Positions 25,165 through 33,889 of a stretch of DNA of 48,506 bases are shown one piece after another. This stretch comes from an uncultured Ruminococcus sp. Lineage in GTDB: Bacteria > Bacillota > Clostridia > Oscillospirales > Acutalibacteraceae. Below the pieces are notes generated by a model. It was not told the origin of the DNA and searched no databases. It saw nothing but the letters and a program-made list of their open reading frames with translations. Position 1 is the first letter of the stretch; the number at the start of each line of letters is the position of its first letter. The stretch spans positions 1 to 48,506 of the forward strand of contig CACXMR010000010.1 of NCBI GenBank assembly GCA_902768825.1. The letters are read 5' to 3'. The position numbers and the translations under genes were made by a program.

Positions 25165-26523
25165 GTGAGGATAATTATTGTCGGCTGTGGAAAAATCGGA
25201 GAGAATATTCTTTCGGATCTTACCAAGGAGGATCATGATGTTATCGCTATTGATAACGATCCTGACGTGGTAGGAAATATCGGGAACATATATGATGTCA
25301 TTACGGTTTGCGGCAGCGGTACCGACAGGAGTGTGCTGAAGGAGGCCAGGGTCGAGTCGGCGGAGATGTTCATTGCCTGCACCTCGTCAGATGAGGTAAA
25401 TATGCTGAGCTGCTTCATTGCCCGCAAAATGGGTGCTCAAAACACCATTGCAAGGATCCGCAATCCCGAATATAACCTGGATAATCTTGGTTTTCTCAAG
25501 GAACAGCTTGATCTGTCTCGTGCAATCAACCCCGAAATGCTTGCCGCAAGGGAAATGTTTAACGTGTTAAAGCTTCCCTCGGCTGTAAAGATACAGACCT
25601 TTTCAGTGCGGAATTTTGAGATCATAGAGCTTATCCTGAGGGAAGATTCTCCCCTTACGGGTGTAAAGCTAATGGACCTTCGCAACAAATTCAAGGCAAA
25701 GTTTCTCATCTGTGTAGTCGGCAGGGGAGATAAGGTCTATATCCCTGACGGTAATTTTGTGCTTCAGCCCGGAGATAAGATCGGTCTGACAGCCGAGCCG
25801 ACTGAGATTCAAAAGCTGATGAAGGCTGCCGGCATTGATAAAAAACACGCCAAAAACATTCTTATTCTTGGCGGCAGCCGCATAGCCTTCTATCTTTCAA
25901 AAATGCTTCTTGCTTCCGGTATGAACGTAAAGATAATTGAGATCGATGAGGAAAAATGCAACACACTTTCTCAGCAGCTCCCGAAGGCTGTCATAATCAA
26001 CGGCAATGGCGCTCAGCAGGAGCTTCTTCTCGAAGAGGGGCTTGATTCGGTAGATGCCTTCCTCACTCTTACAGGCATGGATGAAGAGAACATTCTCATT
26101 TCAATCTTTGCCACCACTCATAATGTCCCTACGGTTATTACAAAGGTAAATCATAATACTCTTGCCAACATGGCTGCAAAGCTCGGCCTTGACCGTGTTA
26201 TTTCGCCTAAGGAAATCATGTCCGACGTGCTTGTACAGTATGCCAGAGCCCTTGAAAATACAAAGGGCAGCAACGTGGAGACTCTGTACAACATTATGGA
26301 CGATAAGGCCGTGGTGCTTGAGTTTAATGTCAGTTCAGAGTTTAAGCAGACCGGCATCCCGATAAAGGAGCTTCGTCTCAAGCCAAGTATACTTATCGCC
26401 GGCATAGTGCGTGACCGCATGGCGATTATTCCTACCGGTAATGATTTCATTAAGAAAGGCGACAAGGTCATTATCCTTACAGAAAACAAACGCCTTAATG
26501 ACCTGAGTGACATCCTGAGATAA
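25165..26523 (+). CDS. trkA: Trk potassium uptake regulator TrkA
   Basis: 452 aa from the GTG at 25165, ten bases after AAGGG; in-frame ATG at 25156 touches that site and is less likely. The order is RCK/TrkA_N, TrkA_C, TrkA_N, TrkA_C. The first Rossmann motif 'IIVGCGKIGENI' is intact, with acidic 'AIDNDPDVV' for NAD(H). The second ('ILILGGSRIAFYL') is degenerate at the glycines. This cytoplasmic ring gates the TrkH channel in response to nucleotides. trkH follows 26 bp later. Confidence 0.95.
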   Translation: MRIIIVGCGKIGENILSDLTKEDHDVIAIDNDPDVVGNIGNIYDVITVCGSGTDRSVLKEARVESAEMFIACTSSDEVNMLSCFIARKMGAQNTIARIRNPEYNLDNLGFLKEQLDLSRAINPEMLAAREMFNVLKLPSAVKIQTFSVRNFEIIELILREDSPLTGVKLMDLRNKFKAKFLICVVGRGDKVYIPDGNFVLQPGDKIGLTAEPTEIQKLMKAAGIDKKHAKNILILGGSRIAFYLSKMLLASGMNVKIIEIDEEKCNTLSQQLPKAVIINGNGAQQELLLEEGLDSVDAFLTLTGMDEENILISIFATTHNVPTVITKVNHNTLANMAAKLGLDRVISPKEIMSDVLVQYARALENTKGSNVETLYNIMDDKAVVLEFNVSSEFKQTGIPIKELRLKPSILIAGIVRDRMAIIPTGNDFIKKGDKVIILTENKRLNDLSDILR

Positions 26524-26549
26524 GACAGCTAAGAGAAAGGTAAAGAAAA

Positions 26550-27998
26550 ATGAACCGCAGAATGATATTTTACATAGTAGGAAAGATTATTATGCTTGAA
26601 GCAGTGCTTCTCATGATACCGCTTATAGTATCGCTTTGTTACCATGAGATGAATTGCGTCAATGCGTTTTCCATTACAATCATCTTAGCAGCAGCAGTTG
26701 GTTTTGCTATGTCAATGCTCATGAAGCCCCGTAACAAGGTGATCTATGCCAAGGAGGGCTTTATAATCGTCACATTCGCCTGGATATTCCTGTCCATATT
26801 GGGATGTCTGCCGTTTATTATCGCCGGCGAGATACCTGACTTTTTTGATGCGTTCTTTGAGACCGTCAGCGGTCTGACGACCACAGGTGCTTCCATCCTC
26901 AGGGATGTCGAGGCAATGAGCCGTGGATTGCTGTTCTGGCGAAGCTTTACTCATTGGCTGGGCGGCATGGGAGTGCTGGTGCTCATCATGGCTATACTCC
27001 CTTCGGACTCCGGCAGGGCTATACACATCATGCGTGCTGAGATGGCAGGGCCTGTTGTGGGCAAGATCGTTCCAAAGATCAAGGATACCGCAAAGATACT
27101 CTACATAATTTATTTTGTCCTGACCCTTATTGAGTTTGTTCTTTTGTGCATTGGTCAGATGCCAATATTCGATAGTGCTGTTCATGCTCTTGGCACTGCA
27201 GGAACCGGCGGATTTGGCATAAAGGCTGACTCCATTGGCAGCTACAGCCCCTTTTTGCAGTGGGTGATCACACTTTTCATGGTGCTCTTCGGGGTAAACT
27301 TCAATCTCTTCTATCTTCTCTTGCTCAGGAAATTCAAGCCTGTGTTCACCAACAGAGAGCTGTGGTTCTATCTTGGCATGATGCTGGCTGCTGCTGGAGT
27401 CATAACCTATAGTATCTATCCGATCTACAATAATTTTTCGGATTCCCTCAGACACTCATGCTTCCAGGTGGCCTCCATCGTATCAACCACCGGATATTCT
27501 ACAGTAGACTTCAACCTCTGGCCGGATCTTGCAAAGGGCGTCATCTTCATTCTGATGTTCCTGGGAGGCTGTGCAGGCTCTACCGCCGGCGGTCTGAAGA
27601 TTTCAAGAGTAATTATCATGCTCAAGTCCATTATCCGTGATATCCGGCACCTTCTCCATCCCCGTTCTGTGGAGACTGTCAAATTTGAGGGTAAGACTCT
27701 TGAGCCTGCGGTTATGAACAGCGTAACCACATATTTTGCACTTTATATCGTGCTCATCGGCACTACCTTCTTTATTCTGTGCTTTGAGCCGTCATTTGAT
27801 CTGCAATCAAACCTTACAGCCTCTATCTCCTGCTGTAACAACGTAGGCCCTGGCTTTGGACTTGTGGGGCCGATGGAGGGCTATGGCGGGTATTCCTGGT
27901 TCTCAAAGTTTATACTGACCTTTGCGATGCTGTTTGGAAGACTGGAGATCTATCCAATACTTCTTTCCCTCTATCCGAGAACCTGGACTAAGAAATAA
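26550..27998 (+). CDS. trkH: Trk potassium uptake channel subunit TrkH
   Basis: 482 aa, membrane-spanning. Four pore-loop filters are visible: 'TTGAS', 'GTGGFGIK', 'STTGYSTV' and 'NNVGPGFG', which is the four-repeat arrangement of TrkH/KtrB channels. 'SFTHWLGGMGVLVL' and 'GGCAGSTAGGLKISR' are further family marks. The protein takes up potassium with TrkA as gating partner. The start follows GAGAAAGG. Confidence 0.95.
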   Translation: MNRRMIFYIVGKIIMLEAVLLMIPLIVSLCYHEMNCVNAFSITIILAAAVGFAMSMLMKPRNKVIYAKEGFIIVTFAWIFLSILGCLPFIIAGEIPDFFDAFFETVSGLTTTGASILRDVEAMSRGLLFWRSFTHWLGGMGVLVLIMAILPSDSGRAIHIMRAEMAGPVVGKIVPKIKDTAKILYIIYFVLTLIEFVLLCIGQMPIFDSAVHALGTAGTGGFGIKADSIGSYSPFLQWVITLFMVLFGVNFNLFYLLLLRKFKPVFTNRELWFYLGMMLAAAGVITYSIYPIYNNFSDSLRHSCFQVASIVSTTGYSTVDFNLWPDLAKGVIFILMFLGGCAGSTAGGLKISRVIIMLKSIIRDIRHLLHPRSVETVKFEGKTLEPAVMNSVTTYFALYIVLIGTTFFILCFEPSFDLQSNLTASISCCNNVGPGFGLVGPMEGYGGYSWFSKFILTFAMLFGRLEIYPILLSLYPRTWTKK

Positions 27999-28021
27999 TC
28001 TGACTGAAAAGGATAATGCGA

Positions 28022-28882
28022 ATGAGTAAGCTTACGGATATCAACTACATAAAGAGTATTCTCTCTAAACACGGTTTCACCTTTTCAAAGTCCCTGGGGC
28101 AAAACTTTCTTGTCAATCCATCGGTATGCCCCAAGATGGCTGACCTGTGCGGAGCCGATGATCGCACCGGAGTGATAGAGATAGGTCCGGGAGCGGGTGT
28201 GCTGACAAACGAGCTTGCACTGAGATCCTGCAAGGTGGTGGCTGTGGAGCTTGACAAACGACTCCTTCCTGTGCTGGAGGAAACTCTCAGTGGGCATAAG
28301 AATGTCAGGGTCATTAATGACGATGCTATGAAGCTTGATTTTCATAAGCTGATAGAAGACGAGTTTCCTGACAATGAAGTGGTGATATGTGCAAATCTTC
28401 CTTATTATATTACTTCTCCCATATTGATGCGTCTTTTGGAGGAGAGGCTTCCGGTTAAGGCAATTACCGTGATGGTGCAGAAGGAGGCGGCTGACAGGAT
28501 CTGCGCTTCTCCCGGAACCAGAGCTTGCGGAGCCATCAGCGCTGCAGTGCATTATTATTGTGAGCCTGAGGTCTTGTTCAGGGTGTCACCGGGCAGCTTT
28601 ATCCCTGCGCCAAAGGTTGAGAGTGCCGTTATCAGGCTCAATATCCTAAAGACACCCCCTGTCACAGCAAAGGATGAAAAGCTCTTTTTCAAGGTCATAA
28701 GGGCGTCCTTCCTTCAGCGGCGAAAAACCCTTTCCAATTCTCTGAGTGCCGGTCTGTCGATGCAAAAGGCTCAGATAAATGAAGCTCTTGCAAGGGCAGG
28801 GATACCTGCAAATGCAAGAGCAGAAGAAATGACTATGCAGCAGTTTTCGGATATTACTGATGCTTTATACTGCGGAGTCTGA
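28022..28882 (+). CDS. rsmA: 16S rRNA (adenine1518-N6/adenine1519-N6)-dimethyltransferase
   Basis: 286 aa from the ATG at 28022, nine bases after AAAAGG (an ATG at 28016 is too close). SAM-binding 'VIEIGPGAGVLTNEL', catalytic 'ANLPYYITSPI' (NLPYY) and the C-terminal 'RASFLQRRKTLSNSL' are diagnostic of RsmA/KsgA, which dimethylates two adenines in helix 45 of 16S rRNA. Its 3' end overlaps that of the opposing PAP2 gene by 29 bp. Confidence 0.96.
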   Translation: MSKLTDINYIKSILSKHGFTFSKSLGQNFLVNPSVCPKMADLCGADDRTGVIEIGPGAGVLTNELALRSCKVVAVELDKRLLPVLEETLSGHKNVRVINDDAMKLDFHKLIEDEFPDNEVVICANLPYYITSPILMRLLEERLPVKAITVMVQKEAADRICASPGTRACGAISAAVHYYCEPEVLFRVSPGSFIPAPKVESAVIRLNILKTPPVTAKDEKLFFKVIRASFLQRRKTLSNSLSAGLSMQKAQINEALARAGIPANARAEEMTMQQFSDITDALYCGV

Positions 28883-29411
28883 AAATAGGCTTGTCCCTGT
28901 CGAAGATCATTCCTTCGAGCTTGTATGCGGTTATCGCAAAAGCCACTCCGAATACGGCTCCAAAAAGAACGTCCGTGGGGAAATGTACATAGAGATACAT
29001 TCTTGAGAAGGCCATCAGGCACCCAAAAATGTATGCGGCAATGCCCAGCCATTTGTTGTAGATGAAAAGAATAGTTGCGGCTCCGAAGGCAAACAGCGTA
29101 TGACCTGATGGAAAGGAAGCATCAAAGGGGAGGCCGACAAGGAGCTCCACAGTGTTGTCAAGAACACATGGCCTTGGCCTGTTTACAATCGGCTTGATGA
29201 TGCAGCTTGATGCGATCAGGTTGAATATCATGTCAAAGGTCAGTGAACGTCCTAATTTTCTTGTTTTTCTGAAACATAGACAGGCAGCTGCGATTATCAC
29301 CCACATAAGTGAAAGCTTGCCCATGAATGAAATGACAGGCATCAGCTTGTCAAGAAAATCTGTCCTAATGTTGTTTTGAATGTAATTCAGCAGAGTGAAT
29401 TCCCAATCCAT
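28854..29411 (-). CDS. PAP2-family membrane phosphatase
   Basis: 185 aa from the ATG at 29411, behind GGAGGTGCTGG; 14 upstream residues are open but unsupported. Five to six membrane helices carry the three PAP2 motifs: 'KPIVNRPRP' (73-81), 'PSGH' (101-104) and 'SRMYLYVHFPTD' (136-147). It probably removes phosphate from lipid-linked substrates such as undecaprenyl pyrophosphate or phosphatidate on the outer leaflet. It converges on and overlaps rsmA. Confidence 0.9.
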   Translation of the reverse strand: MDWEFTLLNYIQNNIRTDFLDKLMPVISFMGKLSLMWVIIAAACLCFRKTRKLGRSLTFDMIFNLIASSCIIKPIVNRPRPCVLDNTVELLVGLPFDASFPSGHTLFAFGAATILFIYNKWLGIAAYIFGCLMAFSRMYLYVHFPTDVLFGAVFGVAFAITAYKLEGMIFDRDKPIFRLRSIKHQ

Positions 29412-29524
29412 AACCAGCACCTCCATTATTATCTGATTAATTATAACATACAAATAGAAAAAATAAAATAGCGTTTTGTATTATTTTCATCAGCAGAAAT
29501 AAAAAAAGAAGGGCAGTGAGACAA

Positions 29525-30265
29525 ATGAAAGAAAATATCTGCAGCATTCCCGTTAATGACGTTTTTTTGCCTATGGACGGATGTCCTATGTGCAGAATGA
29601 GGGATATGCTTGAGGAAAGAAAGGCTGAGTATGTGACCGGATCGGCTATGATGGAGCCTATGGTCAGGATAAAGACAAATGAGCAGGGCTTTTGCTATCG
29701 CCATTTTTCGATGATGGTAAAGCAGGGGAAGCGTTTGTCCAATGCCCTCATACTTGAGAGCCATCTGCAGCAGATATCCGAAACGCTTGTGCCGCCCTCA
29801 CCGGGAGGGAAGCCTGATAAAAAGCGTATGGCAGCATTGGAGACACTGCTCCATGACTGTTTTATCTGCCGTGACATAAAGGAAAACATGGAAAATATGG
29901 TGCGTATAGTCCATGCCATGTGGATAAGCGAGCCTGAGTTCCGTGAGCTTTACGCAAAGCAAAAATTCATTTGCCTTGAGCATTTCTATCTCCTGATGAA
30001 TGTTGACCAGAAGGGCCTTGGCAAGAGTCTCCAGGCGTTTTTTGAGGAGACATCAAGGCTTACAGGTGGTTATCTTGTTGAACTGAAAAATGATATAACC
30101 CATTTTTGTAAAATGTTTGACTATAGGAGCGCCGGCTTGTCATGGGGCAACTCTAAGGACAGCATCGAACGCTCAATTGAGTTTCTTACCGGCGACAGGA
30201 TAGAAACCAGCGATATTCCGGGCTTTACCGATGATGATGAGGAAGCAGAGGGGACGGAAATCTGA
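29525..30265 (+). CDS. DUF6062 family protein with duplicated Cys/His module
   Basis: 246 aa from the ATG at 29525 (AGAAGGG about 11 bp upstream). Two matching modules are visible: C20-x2-C23 with C57-x2-H60 ('CPMC', 'CYRH'), and C112-x2-C115 with C150-x2-H153 ('CFIC', 'CLEH'). Each looks like a metal site, giving two zinc-ribbon-like units separated by helices. The family is uncharacterised. The C-terminal 80 residues are helical with an acidic tail. It is not membrane-bound and appears to be a single gene. Confidence 0.72.
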   Translation: MKENICSIPVNDVFLPMDGCPMCRMRDMLEERKAEYVTGSAMMEPMVRIKTNEQGFCYRHFSMMVKQGKRLSNALILESHLQQISETLVPPSPGGKPDKKRMAALETLLHDCFICRDIKENMENMVRIVHAMWISEPEFRELYAKQKFICLEHFYLLMNVDQKGLGKSLQAFFEETSRLTGGYLVELKNDITHFCKMFDYRSAGLSWGNSKDSIERSIEFLTGDRIETSDIPGFTDDDEEAEGTEI

Positions 30266-30312
30266 TAGTTCCTTATATATTACCATATTCTATAGATTTT
30301 TTACTTTTTCTG

Positions 30313-30321
30313 TGTTATAAT
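30313..30321 (+). promoter_or_regulatory. Extended -10 promoter for gpsA-like gene
   Basis: TGTTATAAT is a perfect extended -10 element; the -35 region is poor (TAGATT). The leader is about 30 nt. Confidence 0.5.
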
Positions 30322-30354
30322 AAAAGCACTCAAAACTACTCCGGGGGCGACTTT

Positions 30355-31314
30355 ATGAATATTACTTTGTTGGGCTGCGGCAGATGGGGCTCATTTATCG
30401 GATGGTACCTTGACAAGATAGGCCACAATGTTACCATCTGGGGTCTCAGTGATGCTCCGCAGTTTATAGAGCTAAAAGAAACTCGAAAGAATAATATGCT
30501 GAGCTTCAGGGAGAGCATCACTATGACGGATGACCTTCAGCAGGCCGTGTCAGGCGCAGATGTGATGGTTATTTCTATAAGTGCGCAGGCCTTGCGTTCC
30601 TTCGTGCCCCGTCTGGCTGAGCTTGATATCAAGGATAAAAAGATCGTGCTTTGCATGAAGGGTATTGAGGTCAACACAGGAAAAAGGCTGACCGAAATAG
30701 TGGAGGAGTTTGTCCCTGAGAGTACGCAGGTGGCTGTCTGGGTCGGACCGGGTCATCCTCAGGATTTCAGCAGGGGCATCCCTAACTGCATGGTGATTGA
30801 TTCACGCCATGATGACCTGAAACACTTTTTGATACATGAGTTTTCCAGTGAGCTGATACGTTTCTATGTGGGAAACGATCTTATTGGAACGGAAATCGGC
30901 GCCGCTGCAAAGAATACTATCGGTATCGCTGCGGGAATGCTGGATGGCCTCAATCTGTCATCGCTGAAGGGCGCTCTGATGTCAAGAGGTACCCGTGAGA
31001 TTGCAAGACTCATCAAGGCCATGGGAGGCAACGAGCTTTCGGCCTACGGTCTTTGCCATCTGGGTGATTATGAGGCGACCCTGTTTTCTCCTTACAGTCA
31101 CAACAGACGCTTTGGTGAGATGCTTGTAAAGAATGAAAAGTTCGGACTGCTTGCCGAAGGAGTCGATACAACAAGGGCGCTTATTTATCTTGGCGAAAAG
31201 TATGGTGTTGATCTTCCTATTTGTTCAACCGTCAGGAGCGTTATTGACGGAGAGATAACTGCAGAGCGTGGTTTGTCCGACCTGTTCTTCCGCAGCATCA
31301 AAACAGAGTTTTAA
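30355..31314 (+). CDS. gpsA: NAD(P)-dependent glycerol-3-phosphate dehydrogenase
   Basis: 319 aa. The Rossmann motif 'ITLLGCGRWGSFIGWYL', the 'KGIEVNTGKRLTEIV' stretch, 'WVGPGHPQDFSRGIPNCMVI' and the catalytic 'GTEIGAAAKNTIGIAAGMLDGL' identify the GpsA family, which reduces dihydroxyacetone phosphate for lipid synthesis. It is slightly short and several usual GpsA positions differ (for example GPGHPQDF where GPS.A.E is usual), so it may be a paralogue rather than the main GpsA. A terminator follows. Confidence 0.75.
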   Translation: MNITLLGCGRWGSFIGWYLDKIGHNVTIWGLSDAPQFIELKETRKNNMLSFRESITMTDDLQQAVSGADVMVISISAQALRSFVPRLAELDIKDKKIVLCMKGIEVNTGKRLTEIVEEFVPESTQVAVWVGPGHPQDFSRGIPNCMVIDSRHDDLKHFLIHEFSSELIRFYVGNDLIGTEIGAAAKNTIGIAAGMLDGLNLSSLKGALMSRGTREIARLIKAMGGNELSAYGLCHLGDYEATLFSPYSHNRRFGEMLVKNEKFGLLAEGVDTTRALIYLGEKYGVDLPICSTVRSVIDGEITAERGLSDLFFRSIKTEF

Positions 31315-31332
31315 GTTAAAACCAATAATAAT

Positions 31333-31376
31333 GACCGGCTGTTTATCGATTGCGATGAGACTGCCGGTCTTTTTTT
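31333..31376 (+). terminator. Intrinsic terminator after gpsA-like gene
   Basis: GACCGGC (31333-31339) pairs with GCCGGTC (31363-31369) across a 23-nt loop, followed by seven T. Confidence 0.8.
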
Positions 31377-31510
31377 ATGCAATAATTGAGAAAGTTTAGG
31401 AATTATTCCACAAGGATTCCTAATTCATTCCCTTTTGATTCCAAAATGGGGTTATATAATACTGACATAGAAAACAACAAAACACCGATGAACCTAAGGA
31501 GGTTATCACT

Positions 31511-33133
31511 ATGCTAAAGAAAACAACAGCTATTATAATGACCGCATTACTTATCTGCTCAATGGCAGCCTGCTCAACAAGCACGGACAATACCTGGACT
31601 GACTCAGTGGCATCCATGAGCGTAACGGAAAGCAAGACCATCGACGCAGAAAATCTTTTTGGTGAAAGCAGCGACAGCTCACAGCAGCAGACCAAGGCTT
31701 CTGATAGCGCCACAACTCAGCAGCAGGATGCTTCCTCAAAGGCTTCTGAGGCGGAGAGCACCAGAAAAGAATCTACATCAGATCAGAGCAGCACTCAGTC
31801 TTCTACAAATAACGCTACATCCAATGGCTTTAAGAAGAGAACAATGCCTCAGGAGAATCAGAGCTTCACACCGGCAGCAGAGACTCCATCTTCAAATGAA
31901 TTAACCCCTGCGCCCCAGGCGGCTCCTGATTCAGCAGAAACACCCGATAACGGTTCCGCTGTGTCACAAGATACATCTCCCGCACAGCAGACAGAAGCTC
32001 CGTCCAATACTACAGGAAATACAGATGATTCAGGCAATTCAGGCAGCACCTCAGCTTCAGCCCAGACTATGCTGGATACCTCAGACATCTTCAGCAGCCG
32101 TGACCTTACCCAGACAGCAGACCTCACCGACTCAGTGACTATCACTGCAGAAAGCAACAATACCGTTACTATCACCGAAGCAGGTGTTTATGTGATATCC
32201 GGCAATGCTTCAAACTTTACCATCAGGGTAGAGACGGATAAGGAAAGCAAAATACAGCTTGTGCTTGACGGCACAGAGATCAGCAACGAAAATTTCCCGG
32301 TGATTTATGTGGTTTCAGCCGATAAGGTATTCGTCACCACCACAAATACAGTAAATACACTCTCAGTTACAGGCAGCTTCACATCAGACGGCGATACCAA
32401 CACGGATGCGGTTATATTCTCAAAGGATGATCTTGTATTCAACGGTACAGGCACTCTTGTGATAAACTCCTCAGCAGGCAACGGCATCTCCGGCAAGGAT
32501 GATATAAAGTTTACCGGAGGAACCTATGAGATCACTTCCGCTAAGGACAGCATTGAGGCCAATGACTCTATCGCAGTATATGACGGCAGCTTCGAGATCA
32601 ACAGCTCAAAGGATGGTTTCCACAGTGAAAACGACGATGACGACACTGTAGGCTGGATCTATATCCAGGGCGGCACCTTCAATATCAGGGCTTCCAGCGA
32701 CTCAATTCAGGCTAATACCTTTGCACAGATAGATGGCGGTACATTCAATCTTGTTTCCTCTGAGGGCATTGAAGCTACCTACGTTCTTATCAACGGCGGC
32801 GACATCAGCATAACAGCCTCAGATGATGGCATCAATGCAGCCCGCAAGAGCAACAGCTTTGGCACACCTACCATTGTATTCAATGGCGGCAGCACCACCA
32901 TAGTCGTGGGACAGGGTGATACGGATGCTGTAGATGCTAATGGCAACATCATTGTAAACGGCGGCACTATAAATGTTACTGCTCAGATGTCATCCTTCGA
33001 CTATGACGGTACAGCTCAGTACAATGGCGGCACAATAATCATCAACGGCACACAGGTGGATTCTATTCCCCAGTCAATGATGGGCGGCGGAATGGGCGGC
33101 GGTATGAGAGGAGGCATGAGAGGCGGTTGGTAA
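31511..33133 (+). CDS. Cthe_2159-type carbohydrate-binding lipoprotein
   Basis: 540 aa. A lipoprotein signal ends at Cys21 ('CSMAAC'). Residues about 25-185 are a Ser/Thr/Gln/Pro-rich linker. From about 190 the protein is a right-handed beta-helix-like domain with repeated 'GG..I...' turns ('TGGTYEI', 'QGGTFNI', 'DGGTFNL', 'NGGDISI', 'NGGSTTI', 'NGGTINV', 'NGGTIII'). This matches the carbohydrate-binding family described from Clostridium thermocellum Cthe_2159. The tail is Gly/Met/Arg-rich (GGGMGGGMRGGMRGGW). It probably binds polysaccharide at the cell surface. TAAGGAGG precedes the ATG and a TATAAT lies at 31455-31460. Confidence 0.82.
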   Translation: MLKKTTAIIMTALLICSMAACSTSTDNTWTDSVASMSVTESKTIDAENLFGESSDSSQQQTKASDSATTQQQDASSKASEAESTRKESTSDQSSTQSSTNNATSNGFKKRTMPQENQSFTPAAETPSSNELTPAPQAAPDSAETPDNGSAVSQDTSPAQQTEAPSNTTGNTDDSGNSGSTSASAQTMLDTSDIFSSRDLTQTADLTDSVTITAESNNTVTITEAGVYVISGNASNFTIRVETDKESKIQLVLDGTEISNENFPVIYVVSADKVFVTTTNTVNTLSVTGSFTSDGDTNTDAVIFSKDDLVFNGTGTLVINSSAGNGISGKDDIKFTGGTYEITSAKDSIEANDSIAVYDGSFEINSSKDGFHSENDDDDTVGWIYIQGGTFNIRASSDSIQANTFAQIDGGTFNLVSSEGIEATYVLINGGDISITASDDGINAARKSNSFGTPTIVFNGGSTTIVVGQGDTDAVDANGNIIVNGGTINVTAQMSSFDYDGTAQYNGGTIIINGTQVDSIPQSMMGGGMGGGMRGGMRGGW

Positions 33134-33154
33134 TGCTGCCTCAGCGCCTATAAT
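33127..33154 (+). promoter_or_regulatory. Promoter for repeat-protein gene
   Basis: TTGGTA (33127-33132) overlaps the stop of the preceding gene and TATAAT (33149-33154) follows after 16 bp. The leader of about 150 nt contains a small hairpin (ATCTCC-TAA-GGAGAT, 33263-33277). Confidence 0.5.
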
Positions 33155-33311
33155 ACTTCCCCAATGAAAGCACCGTGAAATAAGTATATACAAAAGGGGT
33201 TGATGCCGATGTTTTAATGAGCTAACCTGCAAAATGATTTTAAGGGAATAAACGAGCCGGCTATCTCCTAAGGAGATGACCATAGATTAAGAAAGAAAGG
33301 ATGGGATTCCA

Positions 33312-33788
33312 ATGAAAAGGGCAAAGCGTATTGCTGTTGTCTGCATGCTTGCGGCAATGATAATCGCAGGAGGCGCAGTATCCGTTTCTGCATCCGAGGC
33401 GACTTCAAAGCCTGCTGAGAGTGAATCGGTTGTCACTGTGGACGGTGACAGCACCGAAACTCAGAAGCCAGCCCGCAAGGCAAAGAGACAGGCAGCGTCT
33501 GCTACCGAGGGAACATCTGACTCCACAGCAGACAACAACACCAAAACTCAGAAGCCTGCCCGCAAGGCAAAGAGACAGGCAGCGTCTGCTACCGAGGGAG
33601 CATCTGACTCCACAGCAGACAGCAGCACAAAGACTCAGAAGCCAGCCCGCAAGGCAAAGAGACAGGCAGCGTCTGCTACCGAGAGAGCATCTGACTCCAC
33701 AGCAGACAACAGCACCAAGACTCAGAAAAGAACCCGCAAGTCCCAGAAGCAGGAGACGTCAAACTCCGATTTGATCGAGATTGCCTAA
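33312..33788 (+). CDS. Secreted basic repeat protein, function unknown
   Basis: 158 aa. A signal peptide (residues 1 to about 28, 'VCMLAAMIIAGGAVSVSASEA') precedes three near-identical 29-residue repeats and a partial fourth. Each repeat joins a basic half (QKPARKAKRQA) to an uncharged/acidic half (ASATEGTSDSTAD). The rest of the protein is nothing else, so it is probably an unstructured, strongly basic exported protein that could bind anionic wall polymers, DNA or polysaccharide. AAAGGATGGG precedes the ATG. A terminator follows. I know no family for it. Confidence 0.7.
   Translation: MKRAKRIAVVCMLAAMIIAGGAVSVSASEATSKPAESESVVTVDGDSTETQKPARKAKRQAASATEGTSDSTADNNTKTQKPARKAKRQAASATEGASDSTADSSTKTQKPARKAKRQAASATERASDSTADNSTKTQKRTRKSQKQETSNSDLIEIA
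33459..33740 (+). repeat. 87-bp in-frame tandem repeat, three copies plus a partial
   Basis: Units start at 33459, 33546 and 33633, each 87 bp and nearly identical; a diverged partial unit starts at 33720. The unit length is a multiple of three, so copy-number change keeps the frame. Replication slippage could alter the length of the encoded protein. Confidence 0.9.
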
Positions 33789-33810
33789 AAAAATAACTGA
33801 AAGGCCAAAA

Positions 33811-33858
33811 AGACCGACACAGTGGTATTCATCCGCCGTGTCGGTCTTTGTCTTTTTG
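33811..33858. terminator. Bidirectional terminator between repeat gene and histidine kinase
   Basis: AGACCGACAC (33811-33820) pairs with GTGTCGGTCT (33838-33847), a 10-bp stem followed by TTTGTCTTTTT. The minus strand reads a T-run too, so it can end both convergent units. Confidence 0.85.
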
Positions 33859-33889
33859 GGAATAATATGTAAGTGATGGTTGAGAGAGA

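Noticed and set aside
26712-27455. Minus-strand open frame inside trkH
   Set aside because: It is antisense to a certain membrane gene and has His/Gln/Ser-rich nonsense composition.
33459-33740. Repeat array that could suggest CRISPR
   Set aside because: The units are contiguous, in-frame and coding, with no spacers of unique sequence and no cas genes.
33421-33774. A second open frame of 117 codons across the repeat region
   Set aside because: It is a shifted reading of the 87-bp repeats (unit divisible by three keeps all frames open). The frame with the signal peptide and ribosome site is preferred.
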